Part shown: in pieces, positions 22,033 through 30,271 of the stretch
Position numbering within the stretch: the stretch's first letter is position 1
Layout: each line of letters begins with the position of its first letter
From: a virus
Reading direction: 5' to 3' (one strand)
DNA: 46,885 bases
IMG/VR virus record: IMGVR_UViG_3300032265_001184
Coordinates: 1 to 46,885 of that record
Made by a program: the position numbers and the translations under genes
The notes under the pieces: model-generated
Told to the model about the DNA's origin: nothing
What the model saw: only the letters and a program-made list of their open reading frames with translations
Database searches by the model: none

Positions 22033-23280
22033 TCAATCCTTAATGTAAGGCTTCATCTTTTCAAACATGTCAGAATAGATATACTCTGAATCTTGATGAT
22101 ATTTATAGAATTCATAAGCCATGTTACGATATTCATCACGCATAACATCGTCTTTTTCTAATTTCTTAATGAGGTCTAATGCTGGTTGCATATTATTATC
22201 ATCAAGCCAAACTGTTCCCGTATTAACGCTTTCGATCAAAGGGATACCAGTAGTGCGGTGTTTAGCACGTTGCCCCCAAGCTGCACGAAATACAGGAATT
22301 ACACCAGTTGCTACGATTTCACAATGGGTGTATTCAATAGCATTTTCTATGTATTTTTGATTTAGAATAGATAATTGATACCCAAACCCACAACGTGACA
22401 TACGTTCTAACATTTTATTATTATTGTATGGGCCAAATACATATGCTAAACCACCATATCCATTAGACATATCAACCACGTCTATGTCATCCATAATGTG
22501 AGGATGGAAATCACTTAGAAGCTTAAAGTCTAAATATGCAGGTGATTTTTCAATTCCTTCAAAGGAAGTAAGACATTGATTGCCTTGAAGAAAATTATTA
22601 TGGAACTTAAACATTTGCTTATAGCCTTTCCAAGAAGTGGTTCGGCCAATCCATTTATGGTGTTTAGCATCTTGATCTTTAATATCTTTCCAATATTGCT
22701 TCTTGGTTGGTTCAAAATCATAACCAACTTGATATGCAAAGATTGGTGTAGGATTAACTGGTTCATCATCAAAGAAAGATGAGAGTCCTGCTGTTCCTTC
22801 TAATGCATGTACATGTTCACAGAAATCATTTGATCTAGATAAAGAAAACATTAGAGTAGAAGCGTTAATTGATTCATCTAGTGCTGCATTACGATTAATA
22901 GATAAACTAGCATGATCCAATTGTACTAATACTATAGGCTTTTTAATTGAAGAAAGAATGCGCTTAAAGTTATTAATACATCCAATAGGATGTCCTTTAG
23001 AATTATGATATTGTCTAGAAGGTAATGATGTAATAATTACTACATCTACTTCATTGCATTTTTTAATGATAGCATCTACTTCTTGATCATTAGCAAATAA
23101 AAATGATTGAATCTCTTCACAAGCATGAGCCATTTTACGACTCCATTTCTTATCGCTACTCGCAATTAGAGTAGAACGTATTCCATTTTTATTGAACCAT
23201 TTATTTTGTTCTAATGAAAATTTAGTTACACCACAACCTTCGATGCCACGTGCCATCATTATTACAACATCTTTAATCAT
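22033..23280 (-). CDS. agt: DNA alpha-glucosyltransferase (T4 AGT homologue)
   Basis: The protein aligns along its length with my recollection of T4 AGT. Examples are MARGIEGCGVTKFSLEQNKW (T4 MARGLEGCGVTKFSLEQRDW), IGRTTSWKGYKQMF (IGRTTTWKGFYQMF) and LERMSRCGFGYQLSILNQKY (LERMSKSGFGYQLSKLNQKY). T4 AGT transfers glucose from UDP-glucose to 5-hydroxymethylcytosine in DNA with a GT-B fold. The presumed catalytic Asp is kept (Asp122 in QLDH), but the preceding residue is Leu where T4 has His. AAGGA lies before the ATG. It is immediately downstream of the dCMP deaminase and hydroxymethylase genes. Confidence 0.92.
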   Translation of the reverse strand: MIKDVVIMMARGIEGCGVTKFSLEQNKWFNKNGIRSTLIASSDKKWSRKMAHACEEIQSFLFANDQEVDAIIKKCNEVDVVIITSLPSRQYHNSKGHPIGCINNFKRILSSIKKPIVLVQLDHASLSINRNAALDESINASTLMFSLSRSNDFCEHVHALEGTAGLSSFFDDEPVNPTPIFAYQVGYDFEPTKKQYWKDIKDQDAKHHKWIGRTTSWKGYKQMFKFHNNFLQGNQCLTSFEGIEKSPAYLDFKLLSDFHPHIMDDIDVVDMSNGYGGLAYVFGPYNNNKMLERMSRCGFGYQLSILNQKYIENAIEYTHCEIVATGVIPVFRAAWGQRAKHRTTGIPLIESVNTGTVWLDDNNMQPALDLIKKLEKDDVMRDEYRNMAYEFYKYHQDSEYIYSDMFEKMKPYIKD

Positions 23281-23291
23281 ATTCTAATCCT

Positions 23292-23762
23292 TTAAGGTAC
23301 TACCCAGACTTTATCATACCAATTTACTATAACACCGGCTTCTTTAAACATAGCATAAGATTGTTCACCTGACACTTTCCATTTTTCAGAAATATCAACT
23401 TTTGCTATCTCTGGAGTATATATGACTACACGATTAATGCCTACTTGAATAACACCTTTAGCACATTCTGAGCAAACTGGCAAGCCATACACATAAAGTG
23501 TAGCTTCATTTAAACTTACTCCATTTAATGTAGCATTATAGATACAATTCATTTCTGCGTGAACAACATACTTATATTTTTCTTCACGATTATTCAATCG
23601 TGGTTGTGTATCCTCAATTCCACGAGGAAACCCATTATACCCCTGAGATAAGATTTGTCCACGTTTACCAACAGTGATAGATCCAACTTTAATAGATGGA
23701 TCCTTGGACCATGAAGAAATGTATCGAGCTAACTCACTATATTTCATATCCCAATTTGTCAT
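23292..23762 (-). CDS. cd: dCMP deaminase
   Basis: This zinc deaminase converts dCMP to dUMP and feeds dTMP synthesis. The HAE motif (residues 68-70) and PVCSEC (95-100) provide the three zinc ligands and the catalytic Glu. GYNGFPRGIEDTQ is typical of the dCMP deaminase family. The 156 residues are shorter than T4 Cd (193). Its start overlaps the stop of the hydroxymethylase gene (ATGA), so the two competing dCMP-using enzymes are made from one message. Confidence 0.92.
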   Translation of the reverse strand: MTNWDMKYSELARYISSWSKDPSIKVGSITVGKRGQILSQGYNGFPRGIEDTQPRLNNREEKYKYVVHAEMNCIYNATLNGVSLNEATLYVYGLPVCSECAKGVIQVGINRVVIYTPEIAKVDISEKWKVSGEQSYAMFKEAGVIVNWYDKVWVVP

Positions 23763-24415
23763 TTAATTAACCCAAAATGTCTTTCATATATATGTAATGA
23801 CCCAACACTCCAGACGATATTACCTAATTGAATAGCTAAATCGTCACATAATTGAAGAGCAACATACTGTTGCCACGCAAAATCATTCTTATATCCAAAC
23901 ACTACATCATTAGATCTCATGTTTACAAGAGCATGTAAACGATCATAACGAATCAAGTATTGTACGGTATTAGTACACATAAAATCATTCATACCAAGAA
24001 ACTTATAATCATAGTGCATGAATGGTCGTGTGTAGATCATAATGGCACGACGAGAATTAGGGTTTTGTCTTAATTCTTGAAGAACTTTCTCATATTGTTG
24101 ACCATTCTCTTCACTATAAACACACCATCCATAGTTTGAATTAATTTCACCATGTTCATTTGCAACTTGTTTCCAGATTTCTGGAGTACCACCAGGGATA
24201 TCATTCACATTAAGAGATTGTGACTTATACCAATCCAATTCACGGGCAATATATTCAGTGTTTACTGTGCCAAAGATTGCTGGTTCATCAGCAATGAATT
24301 GCGCGCCAGCTAATTCAAGAGTCTTGACGCCAGTCTTATCAATTACAAAATCTTCAGACCTAAGAGCAAGATTAAAATATTCACGAATAGAACTAACAGT
24401 ATTGTGACGCATCAT
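23759..24415 (-). CDS. 42: dCMP hydroxymethylase (T4 gp42 homologue)
   Basis: The protein follows T4 gp42 closely. It has DFVIDKTGVKTLELAGAQFI, then GEINSNYGWCVYSEENGQQY, and MNDFMCTNTVQYLIR with the catalytic Cys147. RSNDVVFGYKNDFAWQ carries Asp178, where thymidylate synthases have Asn; that Asp selects dCMP. It converts dCMP to 5-hydroxymethyl-dCMP with methylenetetrahydrofolate. I start at MMRHNTVSS because it aligns with the T4 N-terminus and follows GGTGG; the longer hydrophobic extension is unlikely. At 218 residues it lacks roughly the last 20 of T4. It overlaps the upstream DUF1599 gene. Confidence 0.94.
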   Translation of the reverse strand: MMRHNTVSSIREYFNLALRSEDFVIDKTGVKTLELAGAQFIADEPAIFGTVNTEYIARELDWYKSQSLNVNDIPGGTPEIWKQVANEHGEINSNYGWCVYSEENGQQYEKVLQELRQNPNSRRAIMIYTRPFMHYDYKFLGMNDFMCTNTVQYLIRYDRLHALVNMRSNDVVFGYKNDFAWQQYVALQLCDDLAIQLGNIVWSVGSLHIYERHFGLIK

Positions 24416-24803
24416 CCACCATTCCTTTAATAGCAAGTGCTGTAGAAGTACCAACAAAAACATTATCAGAAAACTGTACGGGTTCTACTTTGCGATTGAA
24501 GATATCGCGATTAGGTTGTTGTCCTTCCATTGAACCACGTAACCAAGACACAGCAAAAGAACAATAGTTGATAATGTCTTTGTATGTATCTTCAAGAGAT
24601 TCAAAGTTAGGAGTGTTTTGCGTAGCGGATTCAAGAAGAGATTGGGCACGGTAAATTTTACCCTGGATAATGTCATGAATAGTATCAACACCACGGCGAT
24701 AGTGCATTGCTTGCACTACATTTGAATTAGGATTTTGATAATCGTTGGATTTTTTGACTTGTAGATCAATACATTCATTTAGAACTTTAACTGATTCTTT
24801 CAT
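24393..24803 (-). CDS. DUF1599 / nucleotide-modification-associated protein
   Basis: The protein has LQVKKSNDYQNPNSNVVQAM, then YRRGVDTIHDIIQGKIYRAQ and YKDIINYCSFAVSWLRG. This is the conserved layout of the nucleotide modification associated domain 1 (DUF1599), a helical domain found with base-modification genes in phages. It probably handles a modified nucleotide or assists the synthase, but no activity is established. It is directly upstream of, and overlaps, the dCMP hydroxymethylase gene, strengthening the link. Confidence 0.75.
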   Translation of the reverse strand: MKESVKVLNECIDLQVKKSNDYQNPNSNVVQAMHYRRGVDTIHDIIQGKIYRAQSLLESATQNTPNFESLEDTYKDIINYCSFAVSWLRGSMEGQQPNRDIFNRKVEPVQFSDNVFVGTSTALAIKGMVDDASQYC

Positions 24804-24808
24804 AATAT

Positions 24809-25246
24809 TTACCTATATTTAGAAGGTGATAGTTCACATAGTTCTTCAGCTTGTTGAGTATTATACACAGTATCATATAAAAGTAAATCTTTTATTTCAT
24901 ACATGCGACAAAGTTCATTATTAAAGGGCATTTCAAAATGTTTTCTTGGCTTTAAAGATTCCCAGACTTTAATTCCAAGTTCTGGGCTTGATGGTATTTC
25001 AATAAAGAATAATCTATCAACAGCATCACACTTTTTCCATTGACTATAACCTAAACAAAATGCATCATATTTCTTAATCTTTACAAGAGTTTTAGTTTCA
25101 ACGGTCAAACCATTTGCGGTCATATCTTTAACTGAATCAAATTGATTCTCACTAATTACTACAACATAACCATTCTTTTCTAAGACGTGTTTATTTATGT
25201 CTTCACCAATGCAACCAATCCGTTTAATCTTTTCACCCCTGTTCAT
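24809..25246 (-). CDS. Possible PD-(D/E)xK nuclease-fold protein
   Basis: I use the ATG giving MNRGEKIKRIGCIGEDINKH, which trims an implausible overlap with the MazG-like gene. The core has a GE-containing helix, ISENQFDSVKDMTANGLTVE and then TKT. This D...ExK arrangement is like PD-(D/E)xK nucleases such as Vsr or resolvases. KYDAFCLGYSQWKKCDAVDR and LFFIEIP would be later strands. No full family match is recognised. In the island it could be a nuclease directed at unmodified host DNA, but this is speculative. Confidence 0.45.
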   Translation of the reverse strand: MNRGEKIKRIGCIGEDINKHVLEKNGYVVVISENQFDSVKDMTANGLTVETKTLVKIKKYDAFCLGYSQWKKCDAVDRLFFIEIPSSPELGIKVWESLKPRKHFEMPFNNELCRMYEIKDLLLYDTVYNTQQAEELCELSPSKYR

Positions 25247-25643
25247 CAAATAAAGATCCCAATAACCCAACATTATCTTTATGACTCGGAGCAACCCAAC
25301 CTTCTGGTTTTATTAGATCTGGAAGACCAAGAGGATTTGGACGACTTGGTTTAATACCAACCATTTTATTCATATTGGCTTCATGTACTCGATCCCATGC
25401 AATATTAGCAGACACATCAAACAAATTAAGTGTACCAATAGCAACTACACAAAGATCAATTAAAGCATCTACTACATCATCAGCGGTCTCAGCCGAGATT
25501 AGTTCATTCATTTCTTCTTCAAGAAACTTGATACGAAATTGTAAAAATTTATTTAATTTTGCTTTATCAAAGGTTTGAACTTTTTCAAAAACACCATATT
25601 TTTCATGCATTTCTGTAATATCTTCTGCCCAATCACTACTCAT
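25233..25643 (-). CDS. MazG-like NTP pyrophosphohydrolase
   Basis: The all-alpha pyrophosphohydrolase pattern is seen: RIKFLEEEMNELISAETADD with the ExxE pair, then VVDALIDLCVVAIGTLNLF with the second acidic motif, and AWDRVHEANMNKMVG. Members cleave nucleoside triphosphates; T4 gp56 dCTPase belongs to the same broad superfamily. Next to a hydroxymethylase a dCTP-removing role is attractive, since T4 uses that to exclude cytosine. This copy looks closer to the phosphoribosyl-ATP-pyrophosphatase type than to gp56. Length is 136. Confidence 0.75.
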   Translation of the reverse strand: MSSDWAEDITEMHEKYGVFEKVQTFDKAKLNKFLQFRIKFLEEEMNELISAETADDVVDALIDLCVVAIGTLNLFDVSANIAWDRVHEANMNKMVGIKPSRPNPLGLPDLIKPEGWVAPSHKDNVGLLGSLFDEQG

Positions 25644-25658
25644 ATTTGTGTTCCTATA

Positions 25659-25952
25659 TTAACTGCATTGAACTCTTGTCATTTTCCAACATTGACATGT
25701 TTTACACATTTTGTTTGAATCATTCATATAACATTCAGAAAATTTATTTTCAATATATTGTGATTTATCATCTGTAAGATAGCGTATGTTTAATAGATTA
25801 TCATTTGAATGCGCTTTTATAATATGCTCTTCATTATCGTAGAAGAATGACATATTGGTATTCAACCAATTTACAGCGCATTGACCATTACTAAAAACTA
25901 CACCTTCTGCAATGATTGTATCTTGATCTTGTATTAAAGTAAATAATTTCAT
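25659..25952 (-). CDS. Hypothetical protein with C-terminal cysteines
   Basis: This 97-residue protein has a beta-rich N-terminus (MKLFTLIQDQDTIIAEGVVF) and a Cys-rich tail (CYMNDSNKMCKTCQCWK, then VQC) that could hold a metal. No family is recognised. Its ATG overlaps the deformylase stop (ATGA). It sits at the border between the core gene 46 and the modification island. Confidence 0.5.
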   Translation of the reverse strand: MKLFTLIQDQDTIIAEGVVFSNGQCAVNWLNTNMSFFYDNEEHIIKAHSNDNLLNIRYLTDDKSQYIENKFSECYMNDSNKMCKTCQCWKMTRVQCS

Positions 25953-26479
25953 GATCGTTTGACTTTCTTAAGTCTATTTTCTAACTTTGTTTTTGTTTTT
26001 TTTGCTCGACTTACAAGAATAGGATTGGCTCGTCGAAGATAATTAATTCCTTCAAGATGATCATATTCATGCTGAAAACAACGAGCTGACATACCAACAA
26101 GCTTTTTAGTATGTGTTTCTCCAAACGCATCAGTATATCTAACTTTAATATACATTGGTCGTTTAATTTTAACAAACATTAATGGATATGAAAGACATCC
26201 TTCTTCGAGAGCTACTTCTTCAGTAGATCTATCAATGATCCTAGGATTAAAGCATACCATTGTTGGATTAGATCTCATCACAAATACACGATATGGAAGT
26301 CCACACTGATTAGCAGATAAGCCTAAACCATTATGATGATTCATAGTAGTGATTAGCTGGTTGGCTAATAGCACTGGATCCATAGGTGGATTTTTAAAAT
26401 CAAATGATTCCATTTTTGTATGAATCATTTGATCATTAGGAGAAATTAGATTTAATGGCTGTAGTTCAACTTCTGACAT
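25949..26479 (-). CDS. def: Peptide deformylase
   Basis: This metalloenzyme removes the formyl group from nascent proteins. All three motifs are present: GLGLSANQCG (residues 51-60), EGCLS (93-97) and HEYDH (137-141), giving the Cys and two His metal ligands with Glu. The 176 residues match bacterial type enzymes. Phage versions are known from cyanophages and marine T4-like phages, where faster processing of host or phage proteins is proposed. It lies downstream of gene 46 with a weak ribosome site. Confidence 0.95.
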   Translation of the reverse strand: MSEVELQPLNLISPNDQMIHTKMESFDFKNPPMDPVLLANQLITTMNHHNGLGLSANQCGLPYRVFVMRSNPTMVCFNPRIIDRSTEEVALEEGCLSYPLMFVKIKRPMYIKVRYTDAFGETHTKKLVGMSARCFQHEYDHLEGINYLRRANPILVSRAKKTKTKLENRLKKVKRS

Positions 26480-26493
26480 AAAATTATTCCATG

Positions 26494-28209
26494 CTAAATT
26501 GCGATACGACTAAAGTTTTTATACTTTTCAAACTTGATTACTGAATGAAACTTGTCATAAAGTGAATCGCCTTTGTGACTAATGATGAACACATTAGTGT
26601 CTTGTGTGAGGGTGTTTAAGATTTTAAGAAACTCTTCAGTTCCTGAATTATCTAAGGAGGAGTCAAAAATTTCGTCCATGATAAGGAGGTTAGTGCTAGC
26701 ACTGTTACGTAATTTAGCAATTGCTCTCCATGTAAATAATAAAGCAAGGTCAATACGAAGTTTTTCACCTTCTGAAAAAGAAGCATAACTGAATTCATCT
26801 CGATACCTCGATTTAATCTTTTCTTCAAAGTTTTCATTAAGCTCAAAATTAACAAAGAAGTCCATTGATGCTAGATATTTATTGATTAACTTATTCATCA
26901 CTGGAACATATTGCTTAATGATCTTAGTTTTTATACCTGAATCTTTTAACAAGGAAGCTGCAAGATCTAGTGTATTTTTATAGTCTGCTAATTTGTTTTT
27001 CTTGTCAATAGATTTTTCTAAACTATCATTTAATTGTTCAAATTCAATAGCATTCACATCGTTTCTAGATGTCTGTGATTCAATCGTTTTAATGTTAGCG
27101 GTGTAAGCATTAATTGTATTTTCACACATTCTAATCTGATGAATATACTCATCAATACCATCGAGATTTGCACTAATTTGTCTGTTAACTTCTTGTATCT
27201 CGTCTATACGAGCATAGCAAACTTTCTTTTCTTCTTTAAGTTTCTGTAAGGCCTCATTCAATTCTTGAAGTTGAAGATGTCGAGTATCTACTTTTGACTG
27301 TTTAAAATCAACTTGTAATTCTTGTTTACATGTCGGGCAGTTGTCATTGTCATGATAGAAAGAGATTTCTTTTTCAATCTTTTTCTGTTTATCAGAAAAC
27401 TTATAAGTTAGTTCATCCAGTTTCTTAAGTTTACTGGTGATTTTAGATTCGTCAGTGATCTTTTCACGTAATCCAGTGTTTTCATTCTGAACAGTTTTTT
27501 GTAGACCTACCCATTTATAAAAATCTTGTTGAGCTTGATTGATCTTGCTTTTATAGTCAGCAATGAGTTCATCGTTATTCTGCTTTAACTTTTCAACATT
27601 CTGACGGTATAGATCAATCTTCTGTTGAGCCAGTTTAATCTCAACATCAGCATCAATGATTTGCTCTTTATTCTGTAGAACCTTACCTTTAAGTAAGATG
27701 TTCATTGTTGAAAAGATTTCGATGTCAAGCAGATCTTCAATCACTTCACGTCGATGAGCTGCAGGAAGTTGCATGAATGGAGTGAACGAAGCTGAACCAA
27801 GAATGACAATTTGTGAAAAAGATTTATGATTAAGTTTAAGGATCTGCTTTTCAAGCATTTCCTGATATTCTTTCATCTCAGCGTTTTGATTGACAAGGTT
27901 ACCATTCTGATATACTTCAAAAAGATTAGGTTTCATGCCTCGTACAATCTTGTACTGGTGCTTCCCAATCTCAAATTCAACTTCAACAATTAGATTTTTA
28001 TTGTTGATTGAATTCATTAACTGAGGTTTATTGATTTTTCTAAATGGTTTACCATACAAAGAAAAAGATAAAGCATCAAGAATAGTTGATTTGCCTGCAC
28101 CATTCTCACCAACAATCAAAGTTGACTTACTACGATTCAAATCAATTTCAGTAAATGTATTTCCAGTTGAAAGGAAATTCTTCCATCGTAATTTACGAAA
28201 TAAAATCAT
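26494..28209 (-). CDS. 46: gp46 recombination nuclease subunit (SbcC/Rad50-like)
   Basis: gp46 is the ATPase partner of gp47; together they resect DNA ends for recombination and host DNA breakdown. Walker A is GENGAGKS (residues 34-41), the zinc hook NCPTCKQEL lies near 291 between two long coiled coils, and the signature FSEGEKLRIDLAL and Walker B LLIMDEIFD lie near 510. The length of 571 compares with 560 in T4. Its ATG overlaps the gp47 stop by one base (TAATG). Confidence 0.96.
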   Translation of the reverse strand: MILFRKLRWKNFLSTGNTFTEIDLNRSKSTLIVGENGAGKSTILDALSFSLYGKPFRKINKPQLMNSINNKNLIVEVEFEIGKHQYKIVRGMKPNLFEVYQNGNLVNQNAEMKEYQEMLEKQILKLNHKSFSQIVILGSASFTPFMQLPAAHRREVIEDLLDIEIFSTMNILLKGKVLQNKEQIIDADVEIKLAQQKIDLYRQNVEKLKQNNDELIADYKSKINQAQQDFYKWVGLQKTVQNENTGLREKITDESKITSKLKKLDELTYKFSDKQKKIEKEISFYHDNDNCPTCKQELQVDFKQSKVDTRHLQLQELNEALQKLKEEKKVCYARIDEIQEVNRQISANLDGIDEYIHQIRMCENTINAYTANIKTIESQTSRNDVNAIEFEQLNDSLEKSIDKKNKLADYKNTLDLAASLLKDSGIKTKIIKQYVPVMNKLINKYLASMDFFVNFELNENFEEKIKSRYRDEFSYASFSEGEKLRIDLALLFTWRAIAKLRNSASTNLLIMDEIFDSSLDNSGTEEFLKILNTLTQDTNVFIISHKGDSLYDKFHSVIKFEKYKNFSRIAI

Positions 28210-29270
28210 TATTCCACCATTAATGCTTCATTATACAATTCTTGTAGAAGCAATGTTAGTTGTTCATTATCACTCTTTGACACTTGAGAAGCATACTTAT
28301 TTAGTAATGAGAAAGTATCTTCAGCTTCTTCAAACAAGTCTTCATCCAATTCAAGGTTTAGATTTAAATGATCTTCTACCACTTGAAGATCAGCAACTCC
28401 AGCTTTTTCTAGTTTATCTATGAATAGATCAAACATATGAAGATTAGTTTTTTGTTTCACAACAACCTTAATAATACAGTCAGCATACTGTGAAAAGTCT
28501 TGATTCACGATTTCCATGTAATCGCTATCAGCATCATTATAGAATATCTTATGAAAGATTTTATCATTATTCTGAATGAATGTCAACTCACGTGTGCTCG
28601 TGTCAAACACATGAAACCCACGCGGATCGTCATAGTCTGACCATGTCATTTCATAGGGTGCACCTAAATAATTGATATTGCCTTTGCTTGACTTATGGTG
28701 AAAGTGACCTGAACATACAATATCAAACTTATCAAAAAGCTTTGGATCAAACCCATGATTGTTAGGTGAACCTTTATACATCTCAAATCCGTTTAGTTCA
28801 AGGTGTCCAAATAGAACTTGAGCATCTGTCATTTCAATAGCAGACATACATTGTTCATAATTGTCAGAACAAATCCAGGGCATGAATAGAATCTTACAAC
28901 CATCAATTCTAAATTCTGTAGGTTCAGAATAATAGTTAAAATGAGCATTATCGCGATATAATACATTCATTGAGTTAATTTCATTCGTATTCTTAAAATA
29001 CGTATCATGATTTCCAATAATTGCATGTAAAAACAACTTATTCTTATGGATTGGCTCAATAAAATCGTTATCTAGATTTTTAGCAGTAACAAAGTTGATG
29101 TACTTACGTCGATCTACAATATCACCAAGATGAACAACATAGTTTATTCCATGCTCTTTTAGATATGGAAAGAATACGTTCTTATAGTATCGTGCAATAT
29201 GTTTTGCAAACACCGGGCTGTCATTCCGGCATCCCCAGTGAGTGTCAGTTATAAGAGCTACTTTTGTCAT
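28209..29270 (-). CDS. 47: gp47 recombination nuclease subunit (SbcD/Mre11-like)
   Basis: The metallophosphoesterase motifs are in order: DTHWGC (residues 9-14), HLGDIVD (47-53), GNHD (86-89) and CSGHFHH. This is the nuclease of the gp46/47 complex. The 353 residues match T4 gp47 (339). The start overlaps the gp55 stop (TAATG), and its own stop overlaps gp46 similarly, so the three genes are co-translated in T4 order. Confidence 0.96.
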   Translation of the reverse strand: MTKVALITDTHWGCRNDSPVFAKHIARYYKNVFFPYLKEHGINYVVHLGDIVDRRKYINFVTAKNLDNDFIEPIHKNKLFLHAIIGNHDTYFKNTNEINSMNVLYRDNAHFNYYSEPTEFRIDGCKILFMPWICSDNYEQCMSAIEMTDAQVLFGHLELNGFEMYKGSPNNHGFDPKLFDKFDIVCSGHFHHKSSKGNINYLGAPYEMTWSDYDDPRGFHVFDTSTRELTFIQNNDKIFHKIFYNDADSDYMEIVNQDFSQYADCIIKVVVKQKTNLHMFDLFIDKLEKAGVADLQVVEDHLNLNLELDEDLFEEAEDTFSLLNKYASQVSKSDNEQLTLLLQELYNEALMVE

Positions 29271-29839
29271 TATTCAACTATTTCTTTTTCTAGATCTTGA
29301 ATGTCTTCTTCAATGAAGTGTTCTATACCAACTGGTTCTTTAAGTTTCTTTTTCTTATTCATTGTTTCTTCAAACGAACGAACAAAGTCATTCATGTGTT
29401 CATTTTCATAGTAGTGTTGTTCTGTTTTTTCATTCCATTCACTTTGTTCGATATGGTCATTGTGAATCATTGAGCTTTCAATCAACTTATGTTTAGTATA
29501 TAAATGCTTCTTTTCTTTAGTGATTCGTCGAATAAAAGCAAAATATACAATTTGAGTAATGTAAGCAAATGGATTACTGGATTTGGCAGGATCAAAGTTA
29601 TCAATATACATCAAACAATTTTCTATACCATCACTAATCATTTCATCTTTAAATGGGTAGTTGATAAAATTTGGTCGGTTAGAAAGTTTGTTTGCAATCA
29701 ATAAGATACACTCACCTACGTAGTTTGAAAGTCTAGGTTTAGGAGTCTTATTTTCTTTTGCTTCTAAAACTAAAACTCTATGCTTTGAAAGTTCTTCAAA
29801 TAATTTTTTGTTATCTACGTAGTGAGTTGTTGTTCTCAT
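29270..29839 (-). CDS. 55: gp55 late sigma factor
   Basis: This divergent sigma70-family protein recognises TATAAATA late promoters on host RNA polymerase with gp45 and gp33. The central PFKDEMISDGIENCLMYIDN and FDPAKSSNPFAYITQIVYFA followed by FIRRI correspond to sigma region 2, including the -10 recognition helix. The 189 residues match T4 gp55 (185). The acidic C-terminus (IEEDIQDLEKEIVE) fits the clamp-contacting tail. Many virion genes in the window carry the cognate promoter box. Confidence 0.93.
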   Translation of the reverse strand: MRTTTHYVDNKKLFEELSKHRVLVLEAKENKTPKPRLSNYVGECILLIANKLSNRPNFINYPFKDEMISDGIENCLMYIDNFDPAKSSNPFAYITQIVYFAFIRRITKEKKHLYTKHKLIESSMIHNDHIEQSEWNEKTEQHYYENEHMNDFVRSFEETMNKKKKLKEPVGIEHFIEEDIQDLEKEIVE

Positions 29840-29848
29840 GTTTATGCC

Positions 29849-30271
29849 TTAGTGTGTTACTTTATTCTTTGGAGTTAATTTTGATTTTGATGTAGGCAAA
29901 TCATCTTTTTCTCCCCGAAGTTTTCGTTTGATTGCGTCTTGTAAAATAAGAGTAGCAGCAGTAGCACCAGCAATAGTTTCTGGAATAGAGAATAGTTCTG
30001 AATATTGAACCATAACATCATAAAAGTTAATGAATGTAGGACTTGGCGTATATGAACTAATCACTTGATTCTTAAAGATTGAAGCAAAATCACTATTACA
30101 CAATACGGAATAACTCTTTAAATATAGAGCCGTTGATCCATTATCAAGTGTCATATTATAGATCGTCAATGGCTTTTCAATACGATAAACAGTAGGATCG
30201 TCATACTCGCCATCAATCAAACCAATCACATCATCGCCATTTGAAAGTTTCAATACTTTGTAATATTTCAT
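29849..30271 (-). CDS. Sm-like (LSm) phage protein
   Basis: The N-terminal half reads YYKVLKLSNGDDVIGLIDGE, then YRIEKPLTIYNMTLDNGST. The strand pattern and LxxGxxVxGxIxG motif resemble an Sm fold, which forms RNA-binding rings. A similar protein of putative cyanophage origin was structurally described as Sm-like, to my recollection. The C-terminal part is helical and ends with a basic lysine-rich tail. It sits between uvsW and 55, the same location as in cyanophages. RNA binding has not been shown here. Confidence 0.5.
   Translation of the reverse strand: MKYYKVLKLSNGDDVIGLIDGEYDDPTVYRIEKPLTIYNMTLDNGSTALYLKSYSVLCNSDFASIFKNQVISSYTPSPTFINFYDVMVQYSELFSIPETIAGATAATLILQDAIKRKLRGEKDDLPTSKSKLTPKNKVTH

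Noticed and set aside
22085-22110. TATTTATA inside the AGT gene as a late promoter
   Set aside because: It lies within the coding region with no gene start immediately downstream; AT-rich chance occurrences are expected.
23759-24415. Thymidylate synthase
   Set aside because: The position that is Asn in thymidylate synthase is Asp178 here, and the whole sequence tracks T4 gp42.
24416-24463. Longer start for the dCMP hydroxymethylase (MFLLVLLQHLLLKEWW)
   Set aside because: The extension is the overlapping end of the DUF1599 gene in another frame. The T4 alignment and the ribosome site favour the internal ATG.
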